A DNA stretch of 40,927 bases from Thiothrix nivea DSM 5205 (GTDB taxonomy: Bacteria; Pseudomonadota; Gammaproteobacteria; Thiotrichales; Thiotrichaceae): positions 1 to 40,927 of the forward strand of contig NZ_JH651381.1 in NCBI RefSeq assembly GCF_000260135.1, in the 5' to 3' direction. Position 1 is the stretch's first letter. Every line of letters starts with the position of its first letter. Below, in pieces: positions 15,453 to 24,649 of this stretch. The position numbers and the translations under genes were made by a program. Under the pieces are notes generated by a model, which saw only the letters and a list, made by a program, of their open reading frames with translations, did no database searches and had not been told where the DNA came from.

Positions 15453-15593
15453 TTGTTTGTGGCAAAGAGAAAGGGCATGGCAGACCACGGTTTTTTCCAA
15501 CAAGGATGACTGCACCACCTTTTTGTAATACTATGGCTTCACAGCTCTTCCCTCGGTTGTCAGCGATTCAGTTACGCTTTCCCCTTGGGGCGG

Positions 15594-15618
15594 TAAAACC
15601 ACCCTCGCGGTGGTTTTA
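15594..15618. terminator. Bidirectional terminator-like hairpin
   Basis: TAAAACCACC (15594-15603) and GGTGGTTTTA (15609-15618) form an exact 10-bp stem with A- and T-rich outer ends. The stretch 15399-15656 holds no gene. Confidence 0.65.
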
Positions 15619-15656
15619 TCAATTTTACACCCCTGAAAGTTCAGCCAGCCCCACAC

Positions 15657-15726
15657 ATGCGCACGACGGTTTATATTGACGGCTACAACCTCTACTACGG
15701 AGCGTTGCGGGGTACAGCGTACAAAA
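15657..15726 (+). pseudogene. N-terminal fragment of a NYN-domain protein
   Basis: ATG at 15657 opens MRTTVYIDGYNLYYGALRGT, the typical first strand and metal-site Asp of NYN (PIN-like) nucleases. Similarity ends after AYK at about 15725, where the transposase remnant on the other strand begins. It is a relic truncated by an earlier insertion. Confidence 0.6.
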
Positions 15727-16169
15727 GGTGCTGTTTGTAGGCTTTCAGGTCGGCATAGAGCGTCCAAATGGCGTCACGCACCGCGTTGACCGCTGCCTTT
15801 TGCCGGTCATTGACCGGAATCAGGCGGTTGACCAGCCGTTCGGCATGGATCCAGCAGAGGGCATGGTCGAAGACGTTGAATTGCCCGGCGTCATCGGAGA
15901 TCACCGCCAGGTGGGTGGGGATGCCCTGCTGGAGCAGGCCGCCCATCAGCGCCCCTTCAGTCATGATTCGGCGGTGGCGTGGGTCGGTGATTTTCTGGCT
16001 GTCCAGCCATGCCTCAAAGTCTGCCGCTTTGCCCCAACAGCGTTCGGGGGAGGCGTCCAGTTGCGCCAGCAAGGCTTTGGGCAGCTTTTGCCCTGCCATG
16101 TAGTCGAGTGCGCCCGCATTGAGCGGTGTAACGTTTTTCCACCGCTTGGCCCAGCAGTTCCAGGAAGTA
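15695..16169 (-). pseudogene. Transposase remnant, IS66-like C-terminal part
   Basis: Reads WAKRWKNVTPLNAGALDY, ISDDAGQFNVFDHALCWIHA, RLVNRLIPVNDRQKAAVNAV and IWTLYADLKAYK, resembling the DDE region of IS66-like transposases. Both ends are missing: the Tn3-family element cuts the 5' side at 16170 and the 3' side runs into the NYN relic. Family assignment is by motif memory only. Confidence 0.55.
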
Positions 16170-16210
16170 GGGTCAATCTGCATAAAGGTACCAAACCCAC
16201 CACAGGATTT
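16170..16210 (+). repeat. Terminal inverted repeat of the left Tn3 copy (outer end)
   Basis: Matches the ends at 22398-22438, 25676-25716 and 11393-11433 with few differences (ACCACAGGATT versus ACCGCAGGATT). Confidence 0.85.
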
Positions 16211-16218
16211 AGCTTCAG

Positions 16219-16815
16219 TTAGGTTTCTGCTGAATGCTCATTCCTGAGTTCCTTGATCCGGTCTGTCGGGAAATAACGGTAAAAAGCCGTCCTGCCGATC
16301 CCGAGCTGGTCAATCACATCACCAATGAAGGGGTAGTTTTTCGTATCCTTGAGCAAGGCTTCTGCTTGCTTGATAGCCTGCGCATCCATCGCTTTTGGCC
16401 TGCCGCCACGACGCCCACGTTTATTGGCCGCTGCTAACCCGGCGCGGGTGTTTTCGACAATCAGTTCCCGCTGGAATTCGTCAAAAGCGGCGGTCATATG
16501 GAAAAACAGCCGCCCTTCGGAGGTACTGGTGTCGATGTTCTGGGTCAGCACCTTGAGGGCAATCCCACGCTCATGGATTTCCGCTGCTGTCTTGATGACT
16601 TGCGTCAGTGAACGCGCCAGCCGCGACAATTTCCAGACCACCAGCGTATCCCCGGCACGCAGGTAATCGAGTGCTGCCATTAATTGCGGCCTGTCACGAT
16701 GCGAGCCAGAGGCTTTTTCCGTAAAAATCTTTTCGCATCCCGCCGCCTTGAGGGCATCCATTTGGAGGGCGGGGTTTTGGTCTATGGTCGAGACTCTGGC
16801 ATAACCAATCAGCAT
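16219..16815 (-). CDS. tnpR: TnpR serine resolvase of the Tn3-family element (intact copy)
   Basis: 198 aa from ATG 16815 (MLIGYARVSTIDQ; catalytic Ser 9). Conserved WKLSRLARSLTQVI and FFHMTAAFDEFQREL segments, GRPKAM linker, and a C-terminal helix-turn-helix (IGDVIDQLGIGRTAFYRYF). It resolves transposition cointegrates at res, which should lie in 16816-16975. It is the only intact tnpR; the other copy is split by the ISAzo13 element. Confidence 0.93.
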   Translation of the reverse strand: MLIGYARVSTIDQNPALQMDALKAAGCEKIFTEKASGSHRDRPQLMAALDYLRAGDTLVVWKLSRLARSLTQVIKTAAEIHERGIALKVLTQNIDTSTSEGRLFFHMTAAFDEFQRELIVENTRAGLAAANKRGRRGGRPKAMDAQAIKQAEALLKDTKNYPFIGDVIDQLGIGRTAFYRYFPTDRIKELRNEHSAET

Positions 16816-16975
16816 GGCAATCTGTCCTTTAATGGGGCTTCCTTGAATGTAAAGGAACAAAGGTTTCGGGACAAGGATAACGGCTATGATTTAGCGGGAA
16901 TCACCGGCCTTTGGGGGTGTGGCATGACCTATCCCTAAAACGAAGGTTTTGAGAACAACTGTTACGGAGAACACT
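16816..16975. promoter_or_regulatory. Divergent tnpR/tnpA gap, expected res site
   Basis: 160 bp between divergent tnpR and tnpA, the normal place for the three-subsite res of Tn3 relatives. TCCTTTAATGGGGCTTCCTT and AAAGGAACAAAGG are candidate half-sites. Subsites were not resolved by eye. Confidence 0.45.
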
Positions 16976-19300
16976 ATGTCCCGGATGTGTATTCTCACCG
17001 CTAGCGCACAAGAAGCGTTTGATAAGCCCCCACTGTTTGACTACAGGCAGCGTAAGCAATTTTTCAGTTTCCCCGGTGCGCTGCTTGAGGTTGCCAGAAC
17101 CTTGCGTACACCCAGCAGCCAGATAGGTTTTCTTCTGCTCTGCGGTTATTTCAAGGCCACAAAACGGTTTTTCCTGCCACAAGATTTTGTACAACGGGAT
17201 GTTGATGCAGTAGCACGCCAGCTTGGCCTGGACGGCGGGGCATTCAATTCCAGTGATTACACGGAAACAACCCGGCTACGCCACCAAAGGACCATACTGG
17301 AATTTTATGGCTTCAGTCCTTTTGACAACAAAGCCGAGTCACTTCTTGCCACTGAAATCGCCACCATGGCAGAGACCTACCTAAAACCAAAACTGATCTT
17401 TGACCGTTGTGCCGATTTTCTTGTTCAGAAGCACATACAAATGCCGCGTACACGAACCTTATCGGACTTGATCAGGGCTGGTTTGCAAACACAGAAATCC
17501 AACCTGGTTGCGTTGATGGGGAACCGTTTGGGTAATGAGGCACGCCAACTATTGGACGCTCTGTTTACTGCCCCAGATGGCCAAAACCAGTACCGTCTGA
17601 CGTTACTCAAAAAGATCTCCCAGTCCACAAAACCTTCAAGGGTGAAAGCGTCCGTTGCCGATTTTGAGGCGTTATCAGAACTCTATCGGCAATTGGATAG
17701 TATCTTATCCATCCTCAACCTCGGCTATGCAGGCATCCATTACTATGCCGGTAACGTCATCAGGTCACGGATGTTCCAGCTACAACAGCGCTCAGAAGCT
17801 GACCGTTACATTCATGCCACCGCTTTCATCGCCCACCAGTTCTTCCGCATCCAGGATAATCTGGTGGATATATTCCTCAGTGTGATGGCAGCCTTCCAGA
17901 GCATGGTCACCCGCGAACATAAAGACCACCTACTTGAACAACGCAAAACACAGAACCAGCAGATCAAGGCCGCCGTTGATGAACTGGACAGTTCTGTCTT
18001 TGGCTTGCTCCGGGAACTGCGTGGTTTAACCGGCGACGCTTTCCTGTCTGATACCGAGAAAGTAACCCGGATTAAAGCCTTGCTGGAGCAGGGCAAGACC
18101 GAATCCTTTGAACAACTGAAGGAAGGGTTGCAACAGGCCGGGCAATCCGAAATCTGGCATGGCATTCTGGAAAAGCATTCAGTGAAACTGCAAAACCGCC
18201 TTAGCCCGATCCTGAAAGCCCTGACGTTTGAACCTGTCGGCCAGACCGGCCCGCTAATGGAAACCATTGGGTATTTCAAAAGCAAGGACGGGGCCATCAC
18301 CGATAAAGCACCAACGGATTTCCTGGATGCTGATGAGCTGAAAGCCGTGGTCAGGGAGGGTGGCACCTTCAAAATCTCCCTGTACAAGGTGTTTCTGTTC
18401 CAGCAGGTGGCCGCAGCTATCAAATCCGGCCATCTCAACCTCCGGCACTCCTACAAATACCGTCCGATGGACAGCTACCTGATCGACAAGGAACGTTGGG
18501 AGCGGGATAAGCCGAAACTGCTGGAACGTGCCGGGCTGATTGAACTGGCTGATCCTGAGCCAGTCCTCAAAACACTGGATGCAGCGTTGTTCCGGCAGTA
18601 CCAGGAAACCAATGCCGCCGCCAGTGATAACCCTCACCTGAGCTTCCGGTCTGATGGCACTTTCCATATCAAGACCCCGGCGCTGGACGCCAGTGAAACT
18701 GACCCCTTACAGGAATGGTTCCCGCAACGGCATGATGTGCCGCTGGCCCAGGTGCTGGATACGGTTAACCGGCATTGCGGCACGCTCAAGGCTTTTGAGC
18801 ACTGGCAACAAACCCATATCACGCAAACCGTTTCCCGGCCTGCGTTACTGGCAGGGATTATGGACTTGGGCTATGGGATCGGCATCCGCAAAATGGCGCG
18901 GATTTCCTCACGCATGACAGAGAATGAGCTGGAACATGCGGTGAACTGGCGTTTCTCGCTGGAGAATGTCCGTGCCGCCAATGACAGGGTGTTGAAGGCA
19001 ATAGACCGGATGGAACTGCCCAACCGATACCGGCGCGATGCTGACCAGCTCCATACCGCCAGCGATGGTCAGAAATTTGAGGTGCGGGGTGAATCCCTGC
19101 ACGCCAGCCGTTCCTTCAAGGCTCATTATGTGTTTCAGGGTCTTAGCCCATCAGCAGGGACAACAAGGAATGTAGAGCAGCTTGTCCGCGTTTCCTGATG
19201 TTGTGCAGGCACTCGAAGAAGGCGAGGTAACACGGCAGTTTTTCCTGGGAAATGCCCCGGTGCGGGCGTAACCATGAACGTAGCAGCGACCAAAAACCTT

Positions 19301-20570
19301 GGCTCTATGTGGAATACCGTGGGTAACTGAACTCCAGTTTGCCGCACAGGAAGTAAACCATGTTGATGAGGTTGTGGGTATTGCGGAACCCCCGCGCCCG
19401 CCGTTTGGCCAACTGTATTTTGTGGTTGATGCCTTCGAGGATGCCGTTGGAGATGTGTGATTCAACGAACCGGATGATCCCCGACCAGTGCGCCCGGACG
19501 GTGTTGGCAAACGTCTGGAAGGCCGGGATGCCAGCAGAATCCACCTCATCACACCATTGTTGCAGGAAGGCTTCCGCCGTTTTCCTGTCGGGCATTGTCC
19601 ACAGGTCGTTGAACAGCACCTTGAGACGGTGGGCAGTACCCAGCGTGGGGTAGAGGGTGATGAACGCTGCCAGTGACTGCTCCTGCTGTTCTGACAGGTT
19701 ATCGTAGTTTTTCAGGAAGGTGTACTTGTGGCCTTTGAGGTCGGCATGTTCCTTGCGCTCCAGCTTGCGCACCTTGTCCATGGCCTTGTTCAGCAACTGG
19801 GTGACGTGGAAATGGTCAAAGGTGATGGCGGCATCCGGGAAGGCTTCCCTACTCCGGCAATGAATGCAGGCGACAGGTCAATGCTGACATCGGTGATTTG
19901 TGACGGTTTCACCTCATGGCTGGCTAGGTGTTTCTGGATCTGGGACAGCGTTTCCTTGCCCTTGCCTTCGGTGGCATGGGCGACGCGGCGGGCATCCAGG
20001 TCAACCCCCACGGTGATGTAGTTGTGCCCTTTGCGGGTGGAGGTCTCGTCCACCCCCAGCCGGGTGATGCCGGACGGGTCATCCTGCTGGCGGCCTTCAC
20101 AAACCCAGTGGTTGAACACCGTCCAGATGCGTTGCGGGTTGACCCGCATCAGTTCCGCCACCCGGTTGACCGGCATCTCCCGTTCGATCAGTGCCATGGC
20201 CAGCGCCTCAAACAGCAGCGTGAAGCCACTTCCGGGACGCGCCCAGGGGACGGCAACCGTCTCAACCTGACCCGATCCGGTGCGGATGCGCGGGACACGG
20301 CAATGCAGGTAACAGGTATGCTCAAAGAAGTTCAGGTGCTGCCAACGCCGCTCCACCGTGTCATGCACCGGGCAAGGTTCCCCGCTTTGGTCGGCAAAAC
20401 GGCTGCCACGCGCGAAGCTGATACGGATGTGCAATTCCTGGCGTCCTTCCGTCCCGCTGAAGTCGATGCTGTCCACCTGCCAAGGTGAGGTCAGCCCCAA
20501 GGCCATTCCAAATAGTGTGTCGCTGTTCATACCCTTAGGATAATCTACCCACTACGATTCACATAGAGCC
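19301..20570 (-). mobile_element. ISL3-family insertion sequence (left copy, 1270 bp)
   Basis: Ends GGCTCTATGTGGAAT (19301) and GGCTCTATGTGAATC (inward from 20570). The 8-bp target duplication AAAACCTT is exact at 19293-19300 and 20571-20578. It is inserted into the IS1595 transposase gene. Confidence 0.9.
19305..20530 (-). pseudogene. ISL3-family transposase, one-base frameshift (left copy)
   Basis: Starts MNSDTLFGMALGL. It has the ISL3 N-terminal zinc-binding region (CPVHDTVERRWQHLNFFEHT), the helix-turn-helix (MPVNRVAELMRVNPQRIW), the first catalytic Asp (ITRLGVDETSTRKGHNYIT), and in the second half ERKEHADLKGHKYTFLKNYD and ESHISNGILEGINHKIQLAK. The frame shifts near 19850 at GVGK, where one base is missing before the FDHFHV-type segment. 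The same shift is in the right copy. Confidence 0.88.
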
Positions 20571-22438
20571 AAAACCTTCCATGGTGTTGACGTGGACTTC
20601 ATGGAAACCGTCGCCATCCTCATCACGGGCATATTCACCCGCGCCGTGGTTGACTGTCTTATGATCGTAACCCCACTCTTCCAACTGGCTGTAAATGCTG
20701 TACTCGTCGGTATACACCAGCGTGCCAGCCGCCACGGCTTCCAGTATCAGGGGCTTGATCGTGGCCTGTTTGACGTTCGCCAACATACGGATCACTACCT
20801 CCCCAGAGCGTTGGATCATGCCAAAGATGGGCGGTTTGTCTTTCTCCAGCGTGCCGCGCCCCGGTGCGCCTTTCAGCCCCCGGCACCGCCCCTTGCGGCC
20901 TGCACGCATAACGGCTGCCGGGTGTCCCTTATGCCCAGCTTTGACGTAAACTTCATCCAATTCAACATTCCCAGACAGGCTTACCGGTGTTTTTTTTCTC
21001 AATACCCTGCCGTAACTGGCCCGTCATGGCCTGCACATCGTCTTTGTTCAATCCCAGTTCGTGGGCGATTTGCTGGTTGGACAGGTTCAGCGGCATCAGG
21101 TACAGGCATAATATCCATACCTTCAGCGGCTGATGATGCCCCTCAAACACCGTCCCCGTCAGGTCATCAAAACGCTTGTTGCAACCTTTGCACTGGTAGC
21201 GTTGCCGTTCCGGCTGCCGGTCATCTTTGCCCCGGCGGATGGTTTCCCGTGAACCGCAATGCGGGCACACCACCCCATCAGGCCAGTGCAACGCGCGGAC
21301 TTGCTGGTAGCAGGCTTCATCACTGGTCAGGCTGGCTATGCTGATCAAACTCCCCACCGGCTTCCCTATTCTGGCTTATCGGATGGTTATCAGTTGGGGG
21401 AGGTCGTTGCCAATTTCAAGGGGCATTCGGCAAGACCCCGAAACACATAATGAGCCTCCTTCAAATATTTTGGGCAAGGCCAGGGGGTAAGCGCCTACAC
21501 CTTCGTGGATGAACGCCACTTCCTGTGGCACTCCCTGGTGATCAGTGCCTCTGACCGGGAAAGTGCGTATGTGATTGATGGGCTGATGCACAATGATGTG
21601 GTGAAAAGCGACATCCATTCCACCGATACGCACGGCTACACCGAAGTCATTTTTGGCCTGACCCACCTGCTGGGTTTCTCGTTTGCCCCGCGCATCAAGG
21701 GGCTTGGCAAGCAAACGCTGTACATCTTCCGCCCCAAAAACCGGGCAGACCCAGAATGGAAGATCAGCCCGGAAAAAACCATCCATGCCGCCTTGATCCG
21801 GGAGAACTGGGATGACCTGCTGCGCCTGGCCGCCACCATCAAGCTCAAGGAAAATACCGCGTCCGACATTTTCCGGCGGCTCAATTCCTATTCCCGCCAA
21901 CATGCGCTGTACCAGACCCTGAAAGCCTTCGGCCAGATCATCAAATCCCTGTTCATCCTGCGCTATGTCAATGACGTTGAACTCCGCCAGGCGACTGAAA
22001 AACAGCTCAACAAGGTGGAACTCTCCAACCGCTTTGCCCGTGCGGTGGCCGTTGGCAACCCACATGAATACACACAGGCTGAAAAGGAAGAACAGGAAAT
22101 TGCGGAAGGCTGCAACCGGCTGATCAAGAACAGCATCATCTGCTGAAACTACCTGTACCTGGAGCGGCAACTGGAAAAACTCACTGACCCGGAAGCCCGG
22201 GAAAACCTGCTGCAAACAGTCGCCACCCATTCACCGATGACATGGGCGCATATCAACATGCTGGGGGAGTATGATTTTGCGGAGGAAAAGCTCCGGGATT
22301 CTATTGGGATTCTTCCCCGGAAATCGGCGGTCTGAAACAGGGGGGATTTCAGGATGGGTAAATGCTGGATTAGCCTGATACATCAAAGCTGTTCACAAAA
22401 TCCTGCGGTGGGTTTGGTACCTTTATGCAGATTGACCC

Positions 22439-22547
22439 CATTGCCAAGCTGCTGGATTGTTCCAAGTTCACGCTCTACAACTGGCTGGAACGGGAAGAGC
22501 TGAACAAGAAGAAAGAGAAAACCAAGGTAACAGACGGCAGCTCATGA
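22439..22547 (+). pseudogene. 3' end of a serine recombinase gene cut by the transposon
   Basis: Reads IAKLLDCSKFTLYNWLERE to a stop at 22547, matching the C-terminal helix-turn-helix of the unit 1 recombinase (7299-7946). It is followed by ATGAGCAAGGATTAG, a relic of the coupled small gene. It shows that unit 2 once had the same recombinase module as unit 1 and that the Tn3 end lies inside it. Confidence 0.85.
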
Positions 22548-22618
22548 GCAAGGATTAGATCAGAATGATATACATTCAACCGGTTATTATGAGCCAACGA
22601 TTTTATTTTTACCGTCTC

Positions 22619-22756
22619 TATAAAGCAAACGATTTTTTTGCTGGTAGTTTTGGATTATCCATAAATAGACCCAAAATAAAAAATTTTAACCAGTTGATTT
22701 TAAATATATTTAATTTTTTTCTTGCCTGGTCGGCAATGGTTGGCACACCCCTTGCT
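22619..22756 (+). promoter_or_regulatory. Sigma-54 promoter with upstream activator element, first peptide pair
   Basis: TTGGCACACCCCTTGCT at 22740-22756 fits the -24/-12 consensus TTGGCAC-N5-TTGCW, with GG and GC 10 bases apart. TATAAAGCAAAC at 22619-22630 lies 110 bp upstream, the normal distance for an enhancer-binding protein site. The whole block is repeated ahead of the second pair. Transcription should start about 12 bp after the GC element, leaving a leader of roughly 70 bases before the ATG at 22838. The remaining bases 22548-22618 show no gene. Confidence 0.75.
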
Positions 22757-22837
22757 GTATAGTAACCATGAAGCAAAGCAAGCCGCTAAGTTCATAGTTT
22801 CCACAACCTTTAAATTTGTTATACCAGGAGTACCACC

Positions 22838-23107
22838 ATGACTAATCTGACCATCAAAGACCTGACCGAAAGCGCCACCTTGGACCAACACACCCTGTCC
22901 AGCGTCCGCGGCGGCCTGAATGCCGTGCTCAACAACTCACAGCAAGCCAACCAAAACGTTGCCGGCAGTTTCGGCCCCATCATGGCGATCAACAGCCCAG
23001 TGTCTGCGCCATCCACCGTACTGACTGAGAGCAACCCTGTCACCATCGTGGATTTGACCAGCATCAGCCTGATCAGCTCACATCAAAATGCCATTTTCTC
23101 TGTGTAA
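22838..23107 (+). CDS. Double-glycine leader peptide, paralogue 1
   Basis: 89 aa with AGGAG 9 bp before the ATG. Leader: TIKDLTESATLDQHTLSSVR then GG at residues 25-26, the pattern of peptides cut by C39-peptidase ABC exporters. The core lacks Cys, is rich in N, Q, S and V (NNSQQANQNVAGSFGP) and ends with the shared block INSPVSAPSTVLTE-NPVT-VDL. Function is not known: bacteriocin-like, signalling or surface/fibre protein are all possible. First gene of a pair with 23141 (33-bp gap). No transporter or modifying enzyme is on the plasmid. Confidence 0.8.
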   Translation: MTNLTIKDLTESATLDQHTLSSVRGGLNAVLNNSQQANQNVAGSFGPIMAINSPVSAPSTVLTESNPVTIVDLTSISLISSHQNAIFSV

Positions 23108-23140
23108 CCCCTTAAACCCATTTCTTCAGGAGCATTAACC

Positions 23141-23422
23141 ATGAGCACATTAATTCTGAAAGACCTGGCTGAAAATGTTGAACTCGACGCATCAGCAATG
23201 GCCAGCGTGCGTGGCGGCCTGAATGCTGCCATCGGTAATTCACAGTCAGCTAATCAAGGCGGTTTGGGTGGTTTTGGTGGCATGGGCGGTTTTGGCCTGG
23301 TGGCATTGAATACCCCGATCAATGTCCCTACGACAGTGCTGACAGAAGTCAACCCCAACATTGAGATCAACCTTGGTTTGAGTAATCTGATTGGATCAGC
23401 ACAGAATCAGCTTAAAGGCTAA
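23141..23422 (+). CDS. Double-glycine leader peptide, paralogue 2
   Basis: 93 aa with CAGGAG upstream. Leader LILKDLAENVELDASAMASV followed by RGG (GG at residues 25-26). The core has a glycine-rich insert (GGLGGFGGMGGFGLV) not found in the other members, then LNTPINVPTTVLTEVNPN. Second gene of the first pair; a strong hairpin (23426-23455) and a terminator (23559-23587) follow. Confidence 0.8.
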   Translation: MSTLILKDLAENVELDASAMASVRGGLNAAIGNSQSANQGGLGGFGGMGGFGLVALNTPINVPTTVLTEVNPNIEINLGLSNLIGSAQNQLKG

Positions 23423-23425
23423 GAA

Positions 23426-23455
23426 ACTGGCCGGCAACCCTGCTTACCGGCCAGT
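23426..23455 (+). terminator. Strong hairpin after the first peptide pair
   Basis: ACTGGCCGG (23426-23434) pairs exactly with CCGGCCAGT (23447-23455), 3 bp after the stop. No T-run follows, so it may protect the transcript end or attenuate transcription. Confidence 0.5.
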
Positions 23456-23558
23456 CTGCCCGCCAACCCACGCGCTGACCCGACAAGAAAAGACCTGCTC
23501 CCTGCCCGTTGGCAGCATACAAATATGCCAACCCAACAGCATAAAACATAACCCCTTC

Positions 23559-23587
23559 AAAAAGACGAGCGTTGCCTCGTCTTTTTT
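23559..23587 (+). terminator. Rho-independent terminator
   Basis: AAAAAGACGAG and CTCGTCTTTTTT form an 11-bp stem with loop CGTTGC and a T6 run. It closes the first peptide operon. The rest of the 23423-24004 gap holds the second sigma-54 promoter and no gene. Confidence 0.85.
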
Positions 23588-23754
23588 GTGTCCCTGCTTT
23601 TTAGCACCCCCCAACACCTTGTAAACATACGCACTGCCATAGCCAAATTTCATCAGGACTGGCCAACTGGAAAGCAAGAGGCTTTTCACCTAACCGAATC
23701 AGGCAAGCCGACAGCCCGTAAAACGGTTTTGCCCATGTGCATAAGTTAAGACGT

Positions 23755-23923
23755 TATAAAGCAAACGTTTTTATTTTTATCGTTTCTATAAAGCAAACTA
23801 TTTTTTTACTGACAGTTTTGGATTAGCTATAACCATCCCCATAGAATTAATTTTAAATATATGATTTTAAATGAATTTAATTTTTTTCTTGCTTGGTTGG
23901 TAATGGTTGGCACACCTCTTGCT
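23755..23923 (+). promoter_or_regulatory. Sigma-54 promoter with two upstream elements, second peptide pair
   Basis: TTGGCACACCTCTTGCT at 23907-23923 again fits the -24/-12 consensus. TATAAAGCAAAC occurs at 23755-23766 and 23787-23798, 32 bp apart (three helical turns); the nearer one is 109 bp upstream of the promoter, as in the first copy. The duplicated block runs to the ATG at 24005. Confidence 0.78.
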
Positions 23924-24004
23924 ATAGATTAATCATGAAGTAAAGCAAGCCGCTAAGTTCATAGTTTTCACAACCTTTAAATTTGTTATACCAGGAGTAC
24001 TACC

Positions 24005-24274
24005 ATGACTAATCTGACCATCAAAGACCTGACCGAAAGCACCACTTTGGATCAACACACCCTGTCCAGCGTCCGTGGCGGCCTGAATGCCGTGATCAGC
24101 AACTCACAGCAAGCCAACCAAAACGTTGCCGGTGGCTTTGGCCCTATCATGGCGATCAACAGCCCAGTATCTGCGCCATCCACCGTACTGACTGAAAACA
24201 ACCCCATTACCCGGGTGGATCTGTCCAGCTTCAGCCTGATCGGTTCACACCAGAATACCATTTTCTCTGTATAA
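24005..24274 (+). CDS. Double-glycine leader peptide, paralogue 3
   Basis: 89 aa, nearly identical to paralogue 1 (leader TIKDLTESTTLDQHTLSSVR, GG at 25-26; core SNSQQANQNVAGGFGPIMAI). It is the first gene of the duplicated pair, with the same upstream leader and ribosome site. Differences cluster near the C-terminus (DLSSFSLIGSHQNTIFSV). Confidence 0.8.
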   Translation: MTNLTIKDLTESTTLDQHTLSSVRGGLNAVISNSQQANQNVAGGFGPIMAINSPVSAPSTVLTENNPITRVDLSSFSLIGSHQNTIFSV

Positions 24275-24307
24275 CCCCTTAAACGCATTTCATTAGGAGC
24301 ATTAACC

Positions 24308-24577
24308 ATGAGCACATTGATTCTGAAAGACCTGGCCGAGAATGTTGAACTCGACGCAGCGGCAATGGCCAGCGTCCGTGGCGGCCTGAATGCCGTGATC
24401 AACAACTCACAGCAAGCCAACCAAAACGTTGTCGGCGGCTTTGGCCCAATCACCGCATTTAACAGCCCAGTATCAGCACCTTCCACCGTGCTGACAGAAG
24501 CCAACCCAGTGACCCGCGTGGACCTCAATACCTTTAACCTCGTTGGGTCAGCACAAAACTTCATCGGGGCATTTTAA
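24308..24577 (+). CDS. Double-glycine leader peptide, paralogue 4 (hybrid)
   Basis: 89 aa. Leader as in paralogue 2 (LILKDLAENVELDAAAMASV, RGG at 24-26), but core as in paralogues 1 and 3 (NNSQQANQNVVGGFGP, FNSPVSAPSTVLTEANPVTR). The switch is close to the GG cleavage site, which suggests exchange between leader and core cassettes. 33-bp gap after paralogue 3, as in the first pair. Confidence 0.8.
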   Translation: MSTLILKDLAENVELDAAAMASVRGGLNAVINNSQQANQNVVGGFGPITAFNSPVSAPSTVLTEANPVTRVDLNTFNLVGSAQNFIGAF

Positions 24578-24649
24578 TGCCACCCCTTCAATGTCAGGCC
24601 GATGCCACCCGCATTGGCCTGCATTGTTTACCAAGGAGGTACTGCTACC

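Larger units (their letters stand above)
19143..21357 (-). pseudogene. IS1595-family transposase, split by ISL3 and frameshifted (left copy)
   Basis: N-terminal zinc ribbon (VVCPHCGSRETIRRG, YQCKGCNKRFDDLTGTVFEG) and DDE domain (VELDEVYVKAGHKG, LVYTDEYSIYSQLEEWGYDH, TVNHGAGEYARDE). The frame breaks at an A8 run near 20993-21000 (7 would restore it). The ISL3 element interrupts it after HVNTMEGF; the last part (WSLLRSWLRPHRGIS to LSLLMG) lies at 19143-19300. Both copies of the transposon share all of these lesions. Confidence 0.88.
19120..21456 (-). mobile_element. IS1595-family insertion sequence inside tnpA (left copy)
   Basis: Inverted ends GGCTCATTATGTGTTTC at 19120 and inward from 21456, flanked by the exact 8-bp duplication TCCTTCAA. 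It encodes a transposase with an N-terminal zinc ribbon. It is interrupted at 19301-20570 by an ISL3-family element. Confidence 0.9.
16976..22335 (+). pseudogene. tnpA: Tn3-family transposase tnpA, interrupted by nested IS and a stop codon (left copy)
   Basis: Starts at ATG 16976 (GGAG 6 bp upstream). The N-terminal portion to about 19119 is intact and includes KPPLFDYRQRKQFFSFPGAL and the coiled middle. At FK|YFGQG the IS1595 element is inserted with TCCTTCAA duplicated (19112-19119, 21457-21464). The reading frame resumes at 21465 (YFGQGQGVSAYTFVDERH, SDIHSTDTHGYTEVIFGL) through the catalytic region, but TGA (22144-22146) replaces the Trp of IIC-W-NYLYL before the last 63 residues. The protein cannot be made from this copy. 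Confidence 0.92.
16170..22438 (+). mobile_element. Tn3-family transposon, left copy (6269 bp including nested IS)
   Basis: Bounded by inverted repeats starting GGGTCAATCTGCATAAAGGT at 16170 and reading inward from 22438. Contents: tnpR (minus), a res gap, tnpA (plus) interrupted by an IS1595-family element that is itself interrupted by an ISL3-family element. Without the insertions the core is about 3.9 kb, normal for Tn3 relatives. There is no passenger gene. No 5-bp target duplication is seen at either end, so the flanks have been rearranged. The inverted second copy is 25676-31335 plus 10824-11433. Confidence 0.9.

Noticed and set aside
22144-22146. UGA read as tryptophan
   Set aside because: Most genes in the window use UGG for Trp and UGA as a genuine stop, so this is a nonsense mutation.
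16165-22443. 5-bp target duplication of the Tn3-family copies
   Set aside because: Flanks AAGTA, CATTG, ACTTT and TACTC do not match in any pairing, including after inversion of the island.
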